Below are positions 29,126-37,589 of a stretch of 64,000 nucleotides of DNA, in pieces. Every line of letters starts with the position of its first letter. Position 1 is the stretch's first letter. The notes beneath the pieces were generated by a model. It saw nothing but the letters and a program-made list of their open reading frames with translations. It did not search any database and was not told the origin of the DNA. The stretch is from Chryseobacterium sp. 36-9 (GTDB taxonomy: Bacteria; Bacteroidota; Bacteroidia; Flavobacteriales; Weeksellaceae), in the NCBI GenBank assembly GCA_001898785.1, contig MKVE01000028.1, positions 22,244-86,243 of the forward strand, read 5' to 3'. A program made the translations under genes and the position numbers.

Positions 29126-30772
29126 TTATAATTCCATAAGAAAATTGGTCAGATTCACATCTTCACCGTGAATATCTAATTTTTTCCTCAATCTTGTTCT
29201 GGAAACTAAGATGGAATTTACCGACTGATAAGTTATTGCGGAGATTTCTTTGGTAGAGAGATTAAGTCTTAAAAATGCACATAACTTTTTTTCATTCGGT
29301 GTAAGATCCGAAAATTTCTGACTTAATTTCAAATAAAATTCGGGATGTACTTTTGTAAAATGGGTCTCAAATTCTTTCCAGGCTTCGTTGTCTTTTTTTT
29401 GACGCAACTCAAAAATCATCTCCTGCAATTGTTTTTGATTTTGTGGTGAAGCCGTTTTTTTTATGTCTGCAAGCTGCTCTGCAACCGAATTGATGAGTTC
29501 GTTTTTTTTCAAAATGTACATCACTTTGCTTGCCATTTCCCTGTTCTGAAATTCCAGATCCTCCTTTAGTTTTTCTTTTTCTAATGACAGGTTTTTACGT
29601 TCCAGTTCCAGTTTGTCATTAGAAAGTGTTGCATTCCTCAGTTTTGTTTTTTGCAGATAAAGAAATAGTCCCGCCAAAGCAAGTAATAAAAGGAGAACAC
29701 CTCCAGCCGCGAAATAGCCGAATTTTGTTTTTTGCCGTTTGATTTCGTAGTCTTCTTTCTGTTTGTCAAGCGCGTATTTTAATTCAACTTGCGCCACTTT
29801 TTTCACCGTTTCTGTATTGAAAAGACTGTCTTTCAGTTTCGATAATTGGCTCTGGCTATAAAATGCTTTCTGAAAGTCCTTTATTTTTTCGTATAGGGCA
29901 GTCTGGGATTCCAAGGTGTAGATAATAGATTCTATATTTCCGATCTGTTTTCCAAGAACCAAAGCGTCATTAAAATAAATTCCGGCTTTTTCCATATTGT
30001 CCGATAAAGCATATACCTTTCCCAAATTGTTGTAACATTGTGCTATACCACGGCTATCATTAGATTTTTTCCGAATTTCCAGAGCTTGTTCGAAATAATA
30101 AATAGCAAGCGTAAACTCATTTTCTTCGAGATGACAAATCCCGATATTGTTAAGAAGAGAAGCTTCCAGCGATGGATCATTTAATTTTTCATTAATTTTC
30201 ATTGCGGTTTCAAAATAGCCACGCGCTTTACGAAATTGTCTTTGTTTGGAATATCCTGCGGCAATATTATTCAGAATTTTAACTTTTATAGCATTAACCT
30301 GTTGCGCCGGAATTGCTTTTTCTTTTTCCAATAATGTCGAGGCTTTGTTATAGATGGCGTACGCCTCATCAAAATTATTCTGATACAAAGAAATATTTCC
30401 CAGCTGTGTAATGAGGCGGATCTTGTTCTCTGCTAATTTGGAATTACCCGAGTCGGATTGGTAAAGCTTATCATTAATTTTGGTTGCCAAAAGTGTATAT
30501 TCTGATGCATTTACAAAATTAGCTTTGGCTAGATAGATGCTTCCCAAATTGCGGTAAACCTCAACTTTTTCGATATTCTCGGGCATTTTTGCAATAAGAA
30601 TGTCCGCCTTTTTGCTGTAATAAAGTGCTGAATCGAGATTAGAATTTGCTGCTTCTTCGGATTTTCTTATCAGCTCTTCGATAGTAACTGCGGAATTGCC
30701 AGATTCTGCTAGAATTTGTCCATATAGTATGTTAAATGACAGCACAAAAACCACCGGAAAAAAATACCGCAT
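29126..30772 (-). CDS. Membrane TPR protein with LuxR-type DNA-binding domain
   Basis: The start chosen is the ATG at 30772 (RYFFPVVFVLSFNILYGQ signal); one 6 nt upstream is also possible. The 548-residue product has N-terminal tetratricopeptide repeats (about 30-320; SALYYSKKADIL, YFETAMKINEKLNDPSLEASLLNNIG), a transmembrane helix (about 355-375), a coiled coil, and a C-terminal helix-turn-helix (LTPNEKKLCAFLRLNLSTKEIS, then SVNSILVSRTRLRKKLDI). It is a one-component membrane regulator type common in Bacteroidetes. A signal and target gene are not visible. The start is 120 nt from the divergent FAD oxidoreductase. Confidence 0.85.
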   Translation of the reverse strand: MRYFFPVVFVLSFNILYGQILAESGNSAVTIEELIRKSEEAANSNLDSALYYSKKADILIAKMPENIEKVEVYRNLGSIYLAKANFVNASEYTLLATKINDKLYQSDSGNSKLAENKIRLITQLGNISLYQNNFDEAYAIYNKASTLLEKEKAIPAQQVNAIKVKILNNIAAGYSKQRQFRKARGYFETAMKINEKLNDPSLEASLLNNIGICHLEENEFTLAIYYFEQALEIRKKSNDSRGIAQCYNNLGKVYALSDNMEKAGIYFNDALVLGKQIGNIESIIYTLESQTALYEKIKDFQKAFYSQSQLSKLKDSLFNTETVKKVAQVELKYALDKQKEDYEIKRQKTKFGYFAAGGVLLLLLALAGLFLYLQKTKLRNATLSNDKLELERKNLSLEKEKLKEDLEFQNREMASKVMYILKKNELINSVAEQLADIKKTASPQNQKQLQEMIFELRQKKDNEAWKEFETHFTKVHPEFYLKLSQKFSDLTPNEKKLCAFLRLNLSTKEISAITYQSVNSILVSRTRLRKKLDIHGEDVNLTNFLMEL

Positions 30773-30927
30773 CCACATAAGTTAAAAACAATAGAATTAT
30801 TCTTTAAATTTAACAATAATTTTTGTTAGAATAAAAAACTATACTAATTTCAAAATATGATAAAAGTCCTCAAAAATTAGCGGTTTACTTTTTGATTAGA
30901 AAAAAATTCAAATCAGAAGTAAACTAT

Positions 30928-32133
30928 ATGAAACTAAAATCTCCCGAACCATTCTGGCTCGTAAAAGACGGACTTAAACATTCTTATCCTTCACTCCGAG
31001 AAAATATTGAAACTGAAATCCTCATTATCGGAGGCGGAATCACAGGTTCTCTTCTCGCCCACCAAATGATTAAAGATGGCTATAAAACCGTTTTGGTGGA
31101 CCGTCGAGAAATTGGGAACGGAAGTACAAGCGCTACAACTTCTATGCTACAATACGAGATTGATGTCGCACTATTCAAGCTGTCCGAGATGATTGGACAA
31201 GAAGGTGCGGAAAAAGCATATTGGGCTTGTTACGATTCTATTGATGATCTACAGAAAATAGCTAAGGAAGTAAAGTCTGATTGTGGTTTCAAGAAAAAAA
31301 AATCCCTTTATTTCGCAGCTTTGAAAAAAGATGTTCCACTTCTCAAAAAAGAATTCGAAGCAAGAAAAACGGCTAAGTTTCCGGTAAAATGGCTTTCGGA
31401 AGAAGAGATTAAAAAGCAGTTCAAAATAGAGAACACATTTGGCGGAATCCTTTCCGAACAAGGCGGAAGTATTGATGCGTTTTGCCTGGCTCATGATATT
31501 TTACGTTACAATTATAAAAAAGGATTACAGATCTTTGATAAAACCGATATTATCAAATTCGATTATAAGAAAAACGGTGTTATGGCAACAACCGACTATG
31601 GAAATACTATCAAAGCCAAAAAAGTGATTTTCTGCAACGGCTTCGAAAGTACAGAAATTATCAAAGACAAATTTGTTAACCTGCTTTCTACATATGCGAT
31701 TGTTGGCGAACAATACGAGAAAGACCATAAGGAACTGAATGACTTATTGGTATGGAACACTGCAAATCCATACATCTATATGCGGACAACCGATGACAAC
31801 CGAATCCTGATTGGGGGTGAAGATGAAAAATTTGTGAACGCCAAAAAACGAGATTCTCTACTTCACGAAAAGGAAAATAAACTCGTGAAAAAGCTCGACA
31901 AATATTTACCCGGAAATAATTTTCGAACCGATTTTGTCTGGGCAGGAACATTTGGCGAAACCAAAGACGGATTACCTTATATTGGTGAACATCCCAACTT
32001 TCCAAGCGCTTATTTCGTATTAGGTTTTGGTGGCAACGGGATTACATTTTCAGTGATTGGAATGGCAATGGCTTCCGACTTTCTCAAAGGTAAAAAGCAC
32101 GAACTGACCAAATATTTCAGGTTCCGAAGATAA
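30928..32133 (+). CDS. FAD-dependent oxidoreductase (DAO family)
   Basis: The start chosen is the ATG at 30928 (KLKSPEPFWL); the frame also allows an upstream TTG at 30892. The roughly 401-residue product has the Rossmann dinucleotide motif ILIIGGGITGSLLAHQMI (near 32-49) followed by VDRREIGNGSTSATTSMLQ, and a C-terminal VLGFGGNGITFSVIGMAMA, the pattern of the D-amino-acid oxidase/glycine oxidase family. The family oxidises amines or amino acids with FAD; the substrate cannot be told here. No helper gene is adjacent. Confidence 0.88.
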   Translation: MKLKSPEPFWLVKDGLKHSYPSLRENIETEILIIGGGITGSLLAHQMIKDGYKTVLVDRREIGNGSTSATTSMLQYEIDVALFKLSEMIGQEGAEKAYWACYDSIDDLQKIAKEVKSDCGFKKKKSLYFAALKKDVPLLKKEFEARKTAKFPVKWLSEEEIKKQFKIENTFGGILSEQGGSIDAFCLAHDILRYNYKKGLQIFDKTDIIKFDYKKNGVMATTDYGNTIKAKKVIFCNGFESTEIIKDKFVNLLSTYAIVGEQYEKDHKELNDLLVWNTANPYIYMRTTDDNRILIGGEDEKFVNAKKRDSLLHEKENKLVKKLDKYLPGNNFRTDFVWAGTFGETKDGLPYIGEHPNFPSAYFVLGFGGNGITFSVIGMAMASDFLKGKKHELTKYFRFRR

Positions 32134-32169
32134 TTATATGGTATTAATTTTAGATTTCATTTTTTATTC

Positions 32170-32177
32170 TAATTTTG
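32170..32177 (+). promoter_or_regulatory. Candidate -7 box of the YciI-like gene
   Basis: TAATTTTG matches TAnnTTTG exactly and ends 16 nt before the TTG start codon at 32194. It argues that TTG is the real start and that the leader is short. Confidence 0.5.
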
Positions 32178-32193
32178 AAAGAAACTTAAACAA

Positions 32194-32649
32194 TTGAAAT
32201 CATTATTTACAATTTTGTCTTTGATTCTATTCTCTTCAGCCATCAGTGCACAAAATAAAGAGTTTGACCAAAAATTAGCGGATTCTCTTGGTGCTGACCA
32301 ATATGGAATGAAACCTTATTACCTCGTGATCCTAAAAAAAGGAAAAGCCGAAATTACCGACAAAGCAAAGAGATCAGAGTTGATGAAAGGACATATGAAT
32401 AACATCAAAAAATTAGCAAAAGACGGTAAACTGATTGTTGCCGGACCAATGCTGGAGGAAAATCAAAATAATTACAGCGGTATTTTCATTCTTGATGCAA
32501 AAACAAAAGAAGAAGCAGAAAGTTTGGTCTTGACAGATCCGTCTGTAAAATCAGGAATCTTTGATGTCGACATTTACAAATGGTATGGTTCAGCGGCACT
32601 TCCGCTCTATTTGAAATCTCACGATAAAGTAACCAAAGTTCATTTCTAA
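32194..32649 (+). CDS. Secreted YciI-like protein (TTG start)
   Basis: The frame opens with TTG and gives a signal peptide (KSLFTILSLILFSSAISAQ). The 151-residue product has the YciI-like alpha-beta barrel fold signatures YYLVILKKGKAEI, LMKGHMNNIKKLAKDGKLIVAGP (a conserved histidine in GHM) and YSGIFILDAKTKEEAESLV. Most YciI proteins are cytoplasmic and their reaction is poorly known; an exported version is less usual. The start is supported by the -7 box and the absence of a nearby ATG. Confidence 0.75.
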   Translation: MKSLFTILSLILFSSAISAQNKEFDQKLADSLGADQYGMKPYYLVILKKGKAEITDKAKRSELMKGHMNNIKKLAKDGKLIVAGPMLEENQNNYSGIFILDAKTKEEAESLVLTDPSVKSGIFDVDIYKWYGSAALPLYLKSHDKVTKVHF

Positions 32650-32667
32650 AAAATGAATACGCACAAA

Positions 32668-32688
32668 AACCACTACAAGATAGTGGTT
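32668..32688 (-). terminator. Terminator of the sigma/DUF4252 operon
   Basis: An 8-bp stem AACCACTA/TAGTGGTT with a 5-nt loop is followed on the minus strand by TTT runs. It lies 13 nt after the stop of the last gene at 32701. The plus-strand side has no T-run, so it serves the minus-strand operon. Confidence 0.6.
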
Positions 32689-32700
32689 AATTGAAAAAAT

Positions 32701-33225
32701 TTAGTTTCTATGGATTTTGATTTGATTTTTTTCGGTGGCATTGATAATTTTTGAGATATCATCCGGCGAGAATTTTCCTTTTACATCTACAAAAATACTC
32801 TCGTCATTATCATCATTGACAGTAATTATCATTCGCCTGATCAGGTCTTTCGACTGCTGTGCATTGATGCTGATAAGCTGGCCCTGCTGTTTTACAGACA
32901 TCCATTCTTCGTAGTTATTCTTATTCAGATATTTCTGAAACTCTGCTTTCACAGGCGTTTTGGAACTTTCAACAATCAGTACTTTCACATCGCTGATCTT
33001 TTTTACCAGATCAATCACTTCCTGGCTTTCGCCGTCTTCTCTCAAAGCCTGTTTCACGTAGGATTTCGCTAAGAAAGTCGGAACATTGATACTCACAAAA
33101 GTTGAGTTGTTCTTGAATCCCGGATTGTCAAAAAAGTCGGTGTGAACTTTATTTTGAGAAACCATACACGATTGAAGAAAAAACCCCACAATCGTCAAAA
33201 TAATAATGTATAAGAATCGTAACAT
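32701..33225 (-). CDS. DUF4252 family lipoprotein
   Basis: The 174-residue product has a lipoprotein signal with lipobox FLQSC (cysteine near 19), then a DUF4252-type body (FVSINVPTFLAKSYVKQAL, VKVLIVESSKTPVKAEF, EEWMSVKQQGQLISIN, ESIFVDVKGKFSPDDISKII). The family has no assigned function. It is the last gene of an operon with an ECF sigma factor, an anti-sigma-like protein and a second DUF4252 protein, so its expression is probably tied to that sigma system. Confidence 0.8.
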   Translation of the reverse strand: MLRFLYIIILTIVGFFLQSCMVSQNKVHTDFFDNPGFKNNSTFVSINVPTFLAKSYVKQALREDGESQEVIDLVKKISDVKVLIVESSKTPVKAEFQKYLNKNNYEEWMSVKQQGQLISINAQQSKDLIRRMIITVNDDNDESIFVDVKGKFSPDDISKIINATEKNQIKIHRN

Positions 33226-33236
33226 AATTTTAGTTT

Positions 33237-34568
33237 TTAGTTGATTGAAGTAATACTAGCGCCTGTGACTTCCTGGGCAGATTTGGTAACCTTAGAAGGA
33301 TTTCCTCTGTATTGGATGGATGATGCCGAACTTGCGCTTGCTGTCAGACTTTCTGTTGTATTGATTTTCACATTGGCTCCGGAAGAGGCATCTACAACCG
33401 CTGATTTGGTAACAAAATCATTTGCCGAGATAGAACTTCCGCTGCTTGCGCTGTAAACGCCGGAATCTGCTTTGCCTGCTAATTTGATAGAACTTCCGCT
33501 ACTTGCTTCCAAAGCCAGAGATTTGGTTTCAAGGTTCATTTTGACATTAACACCGGAAGATACTTCCAAGGCTGTATTGGTAGAGATTTTAAACTCACCC
33601 GAAACCTGCGAACCAGATGTACAGCTTGCAGCAAAAGTTGTTTCGTTAACCGGGGTAACTGCTTTGAAAGTGGAGCCGGATTTGGTTACCAATTTTGACA
33701 ATTTCGGCCCGGAAACAATCACTTTAAGACTATTGAAATTCAAGTTTTTAACGCCTTTGTTTCTCACAAAGATTTTCAAAACACCATTTTCAACTTCTGT
33801 GATAACGTATTGTTGTTTTTCAGGTTCTACTTTTACTACTACACTTTGCTTTGGACTTTGACTAAATTCTACATCAACACCAGATGAAGTTTCTATGCCG
33901 TTAAAAGCAGGAACATTTCTCTCGCTTCCAACATTTGACGCACCAGAATTATTTGTCGTTGTAAAAGTTGTTGTTCCTGAACCGTCAGTTATCGAATGAG
34001 TGGATGTGCTGGTCTGAGAAAATGTAGATGAATTAATGGTTTTTGCAGGATTAATAGAAGTTACATTTTGGCTCTCCTCCATCATTTTGCTCACATCATC
34101 CATAGAGATTTTTCCGTCTAGCATCATCAGAACAGAACTGTCTTCTGACATAATGTTAAGAATCAAATTATCCATAACATTCGCTGTGATATCCTGAGCC
34201 ATAAATTTGATTTTAGCATCACGGTTGTTCACGGTCACCAGTTCCTCATACTTCATATTTTTAAGAGAATTGGAAATTTCTTTCTCTATTTTTTTCTCAT
34301 CTATGAGAGGATTTTTTGATGTTTCCGGTTTTTCCAGAATCAGCATTTTCAGTCCATTAACCTTGGCAAGCAAAGGCTGTATTTTACCTAATTCTTCGTC
34401 ATCGATTTTAAGATTATTCAATAACTTGAACATAGGTTTTGCAATCTTGATAGAGGTCACACCTTCTGTGTCCTGATACTTATCAAAGAGCTTATTGAGT
34501 TCTTCTGTTTGTCCGAAAATATTAGTGGACAGAAGAAATAATACGATGAATATTGATATTTTTTTCAT
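33237..34568 (-). CDS. Secreted DUF4252-GIN (DUF2807) fusion protein
   Basis: The start chosen is the ATG at 34568, which opens a signal peptide (KKISIFIVLFLLSTNIFGQ); the frame is open 14 codons further upstream. The N-terminal half (about 20-150) is DUF4252-like (LFDKYQDTEGVTSIKIAKPMF). After a Ser/Thr-rich linker, the C-terminal half (about 205-440) is a DUF2807/GIN domain (FNGIETSSGVDVEFSQSPKQSVVVK, LNFNSLKVIVSGPKL, repeating strands of the SSGSSIKLAG kind) that folds as a beta-helix. The fusion links two domains also found in separate envelope proteins. It lies 11 nt before the DUF4252 lipoprotein gene; the biochemical role is unknown. Confidence 0.8.
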   Translation of the reverse strand: MKKISIFIVLFLLSTNIFGQTEELNKLFDKYQDTEGVTSIKIAKPMFKLLNNLKIDDEELGKIQPLLAKVNGLKMLILEKPETSKNPLIDEKKIEKEISNSLKNMKYEELVTVNNRDAKIKFMAQDITANVMDNLILNIMSEDSSVLMMLDGKISMDDVSKMMEESQNVTSINPAKTINSSTFSQTSTSTHSITDGSGTTTFTTTNNSGASNVGSERNVPAFNGIETSSGVDVEFSQSPKQSVVVKVEPEKQQYVITEVENGVLKIFVRNKGVKNLNFNSLKVIVSGPKLSKLVTKSGSTFKAVTPVNETTFAASCTSGSQVSGEFKISTNTALEVSSGVNVKMNLETKSLALEASSGSSIKLAGKADSGVYSASSGSSISANDFVTKSAVVDASSGANVKINTTESLTASASSASSIQYRGNPSKVTKSAQEVTGASITSIN

Positions 34569-34671
34569 AATAATTTTTGGTTGTTGTCTAAGGTCGTATG
34601 CAATCGCCATTTCGTTAGTACTATTTCAGAAGATTCGTAGATAGCGACTTCATTTTTGATTAATTAATATT

Positions 34672-35400
34672 TTAAAAATTAAGAATCCTGTAAAAATCCA
34701 ATGATTGATTTTGGGCAGATTCTGCCTGATTTATGGTTTGGGTAACGTTACTTGCAAAATAATTAAAAGTATCCTCTGTTATAGCGATGGCTTCCTGCTC
34801 GTTATAGATTGGTTTTCCATTGATGATAACATAATTTGGATTATACTCCGAATCTGAGTTTACTTGATTTTGGGCTTGATTATCAGTTTTAATTGGTTTC
34901 GGCTGCTGAGAAGCGAATTGCGCTTTTGGTTGTTGATTTTCCGCTGAATTTTTCTTCTCAATCGTTTGTTTTACTGGATGCATATCTTGTTGAGCTAAAA
35001 CCGGCTGTTTAGTCTGAGTTTCTTCTACCCGAAAAGCTTTTCGCGCTTCAACTTTCTTAGGCGCTACATTATGATTAGCAATTTGAGGTGCTATGTTCTC
35101 AGGATTGTTGAACATCCAAAGTCCTGTGATCCCCATTAAGATTACCAAACTCGCAGCCATCCAATATTGTGTGTAAGATTTCCTTTTTACAATCGGAAGC
35201 GCAATTATTTTTGGTTCTTCGGTTTTCTTTAAGAAATTGTCGAAGCTTATATCTAATTTATCCTGTTTCTCTTCATTCAGAAAAGAAAAATAGGGGTTAT
35301 CACTTTCGTTTTTGAGAAACAGATGTTCTTCCGGCGTCAACTCTTCACCTTCGAAGAATCTAGATTCCCAATCCTTGTATCTGTCTGTTTTCATATGCAT
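34672..35400 (-). CDS. Anti-sigma-factor-like single-pass membrane protein
   Basis: The 242-residue product has a cytoplasmic N-terminus (KDWESRFFEGEELTPEEHLFLKNESDNPYFSFL), one transmembrane helix (about 87-105; MAASLVILMGITGLWMF), and a periplasmic Gln/Lys/Pro-rich region ending in a small hydrophobic C-terminus. Its start overlaps the sigma factor stop by about 41 nt, which is the usual arrangement for an anti-sigma partner. No clear zinc (ZAS) motif is visible, so the anti-sigma role is inferred from position, size and topology. Confidence 0.7.
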   Translation of the reverse strand: MHMKTDRYKDWESRFFEGEELTPEEHLFLKNESDNPYFSFLNEEKQDKLDISFDNFLKKTEEPKIIALPIVKRKSYTQYWMAASLVILMGITGLWMFNNPENIAPQIANHNVAPKKVEARKAFRVEETQTKQPVLAQQDMHPVKQTIEKKNSAENQQPKAQFASQQPKPIKTDNQAQNQVNSDSEYNPNYVIINGKPIYNEQEAIAITEDTFNYFASNVTQTINQAESAQNQSLDFYRILNF

Positions 35401-35878
35401 AAAGTTTGTTAATTGATTCTTTCACTTTTTGTCTGGCTCGCATCAGGTTCACGCGGACTGCGTTTTCCTCCATCTCCATAATTTCCGAAATCTCCGAAAT
35501 CTCATATTCCTCGACATCTTTTAAGTGAATGACCATTTTTTGTTTCTCTGGCAGTTGGTTAATAAATCCCAAAATCTGCTCTCTCATATTATTGGTTTCT
35601 ATCTGATAAAGTTCTGACTGATGTCTCGTCTGGCTTGCAAACCCGAGTTTCACTTCGTGATGTTTCAGGCGATTCAGACATTCATTTTTTACACTTCGCA
35701 GGGCAAAACCTTTCAGATTTTCCACAACCAACAGTTCTTCTTTTTTTTGCCAGAATTTCATCATCAGATCCATTACAACATCTTCGGCTTCATCCGCGCT
35801 CATCAAAAACTTTTTCGCAAAACGATACATCTCATCCTTGAGAATATATACCGTTTGTTTAAAAATTTCCTGAGTCAT
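35360..35878 (-). CDS. ECF-type RNA polymerase sigma factor (sigma-70 family)
   Basis: The 172-residue product carries region 2 (about 10-80; YRFAKKFLMSADEAEDVVMDLMMKFWQKKEEL) and region 4 (about 110-165; INQLPEKQKMVIHLKDVEEYEISEIS, then VRVNLMRARQKVKESI). It has no regions 1 or 3, so it is an extracytoplasmic-function sigma factor. It opens an operon with an anti-sigma-like protein and two DUF4252 proteins, suggesting an envelope-responsive circuit. A perfect 13-bp inverted repeat lies 17 nt upstream. Confidence 0.9.
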   Translation of the reverse strand: MTQEIFKQTVYILKDEMYRFAKKFLMSADEAEDVVMDLMMKFWQKKEELLVVENLKGFALRSVKNECLNRLKHHEVKLGFASQTRHQSELYQIETNNMREQILGFINQLPEKQKMVIHLKDVEEYEISEISEIMEMEENAVRVNLMRARQKVKESINKLYAYENRQIQGLGI

Positions 35879-35895
35879 AGATTTCAGTTTAATGT

Positions 35896-35928
35896 GTAAG
35901 TTTCAAAATGTTAGCTTTTGAAACTTAC
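35896..35928 (-). promoter_or_regulatory. 13-bp inverted repeat upstream of the ECF sigma gene
   Basis: On the minus strand GTAAGTTTCAAAA, a 7-nt loop, and TTTTGAAACTTAC form a perfect 13-bp dyad. Its near edge is 17 nt from the sigma start codon, so it lies in the 5' leader or promoter. Because it contains GAAAC, resembling ECF -35 elements, it may be a site for autoregulation or a leader stem. The function is not established. Confidence 0.55.
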
Positions 35929-35993
35929 TATTTCTTGGTTGTTTAAAAGTAAGACATTTTGGAATTACAAATTATTACATCAAAAATAAAAAA

Positions 35994-36019
35994 AGAACCT
36001 TAATAATTATTAAAGTTCT
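35994..36019 (-). terminator. Terminator of the serine hydrolase gene
   Basis: AGAACTTTAATAA on the minus strand can pair with TTATTAAGGTTCT, one G-U pair included, and the stem is followed by a T-rich run. It lies about 220 nt past the serine hydrolase stop. The rest of the 358-nt gap (35879-36236) holds the sigma leader dyad, this hairpin and the repeat at 36150-36227. Confidence 0.5.
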
Positions 36020-36139
36020 GATAATCAAATTATTATTTTATATAATATTTTTAAGTTTTTCTCGTTACCTGTATTTTAATTACAATTTTTTTTATGTTGA
36101 ACAGCTCTTTTTCTGTTATTGAGATTGTGCAAAAGTTCT

Positions 36140-36227
36140 TTAGATTGCTTCATTTCACTCGCAATGACAGAAAAAAGCGGGAACCCTTCGACAAGCTCAG
36201 GATAAACTACAGGCGGATAAAGGCGCC
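36140..36227 (-). repeat. Intergenic repeat remnant with a widespread CCTGAGCTTGTCGAAGGG unit
   Basis: On the minus strand this stretch holds CCTGAGCTTGTCGAAGGG, a short unit known from the spacers of many bacterial genomes, next to GTCATTGCGAGTGAAATG, another commonly repeated spacer motif. Both are non-coding here. The match is by recognition of the motif, not by search. Confidence 0.6.
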
Positions 36228-36236
36228 CAGGTAATT

Positions 36237-37493
36237 CTATAATTCGCCGTTTCCTGCAGACGCTGTGTCTTTTTCTGCGCCAGCTGGATTCATTGTCTTA
36301 TTGAATTTTTCCATTTCGAAAGGGAAATTTTCAAACAATCCGGATAATGATAATGCGGAATAAACTCTTTGTGAGTACTTGTTTCCAATGGCGATTATCG
36401 TCACTTTTGATTTCAGAAGATGCGCAAAGACCGAATTGGTGCCGTGCCACCAACCATTGTGATAAGTCAGTTTTTCACCGTTATCAAATTCCTTCATTCG
36501 GAAACCGAGACCATAATTGTTGATTCCTTTTTTCTCGTTGCTGTACGATTCGAAGATTTTGTTGGCCAATTCAGGCTTTAGGAAATCTTTTGAAAATAAC
36601 GCAACTGAAAAATTAAGTAAATCTTTTGGCGTTGTGTAAACGTTTTTGTCGCCATAGATCAAATCAAGATTTCCTAAAGGATATAATCTGAAGCCACTGT
36701 AAAATGATTGTGAAGCCGTTGGAATATCTTTCTTCTGGAATATAAAGGTATGATTCATTTTCAAAGGTTTGAAAACAATTTCCTGCATCGCTTCTGGAAA
36801 GGGCGTTGCGGTCACTTTTTCTACAATCAACGCCAGTAAAGCAAAGTTGGTGTTGCAATACATAAAACCCGTGTTGGAAAGCCTTGCCAGTTCCGGCTTG
36901 TATTTAATCAACATGTCCAAAACATCCTGATTGGTTAGGAATTCTTTCTTCAATTCTTCCGGAGCAGGTTTGATGCCTTGGTCAAAATGTTCATATTTTG
37001 GAAGTCCGCTTCTCTGTGACAACAAACTGAAAACCGTAATATCTTTATATGGAAACTTTGGGAAAAACTTGGTCAAATCATCTTCCAATTTCAGTTTTCC
37101 ACCTTCAACCAATTTCAAAACAGCCATTGCTGTCATCGTCTTGCTAACCGAAGCTACGTGAAGCGGCGTATTTTCATCAATTGGCATTTGCTTATTTTCT
37201 CTGCCAAAACCTCTATATTTTTCGAAGATAATCTTATCGCCTTTTGCAACAAGAATTCCGCCGCTTAAGTCACCTTGTTCCCAGATTTTCTGATAATAAT
37301 TATTGATGAGCGGAAGAATTGTGGATTGGTTTTCTAAAGTAGATTCTGCCGGAGTAAATACTTTGGACAGATCAACATTGCCATAATTAGGAAGTTTGGA
37401 TTGGTAAATCTCTGCTGTTTCTTCTTTTTCTTTTTTGCAGGAATAAATAGATGCAACTGCTAAACCGACTGTAATTATTTTTCTAAAATTCAT
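36237..37493 (-). CDS. Serine hydrolase lipoprotein (beta-lactamase/DD-peptidase fold)
   Basis: The 418-residue product opens with a lipoprotein signal (NFRKIITVGLAVASIYSC, cysteine near 19). The beta-lactamase-like domain has the catalytic SxxK (VASVSKTMTAM, near 115), a YxN-type motif (YCNTNFALLA) and a C-terminal HNGWWHG box in the place of the KTG motif. These features fit class C-like serine hydrolases, which include esterases and DD-peptidases as well as lactamases. The activity cannot be told, and antibiotic resistance is not implied. It stands alone between two terminator/repeat spacers. Confidence 0.85.
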   Translation of the reverse strand: MNFRKIITVGLAVASIYSCKKEKEETAEIYQSKLPNYGNVDLSKVFTPAESTLENQSTILPLINNYYQKIWEQGDLSGGILVAKGDKIIFEKYRGFGRENKQMPIDENTPLHVASVSKTMTAMAVLKLVEGGKLKLEDDLTKFFPKFPYKDITVFSLLSQRSGLPKYEHFDQGIKPAPEELKKEFLTNQDVLDMLIKYKPELARLSNTGFMYCNTNFALLALIVEKVTATPFPEAMQEIVFKPLKMNHTFIFQKKDIPTASQSFYSGFRLYPLGNLDLIYGDKNVYTTPKDLLNFSVALFSKDFLKPELANKIFESYSNEKKGINNYGLGFRMKEFDNGEKLTYHNGWWHGTNSVFAHLLKSKVTIIAIGNKYSQRVYSALSLSGLFENFPFEMEKFNKTMNPAGAEKDTASAGNGEL

Positions 37494-37589
37494 TTACCAA
37501 CTCTTAAGGAAGCGCAATTTAACATAAAATGATTTTTTATAGATCACTGATTTTCTTAAGAATTGTTAAATGTGGAGAAAAATATAAAA

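Noticed and set aside
36237..37493. Beta-lactamase conferring antibiotic resistance
   Set aside because: The SxxK and YxN-like motifs define only a broad serine-hydrolase fold, and the KTG box is replaced; resistance cannot be claimed.
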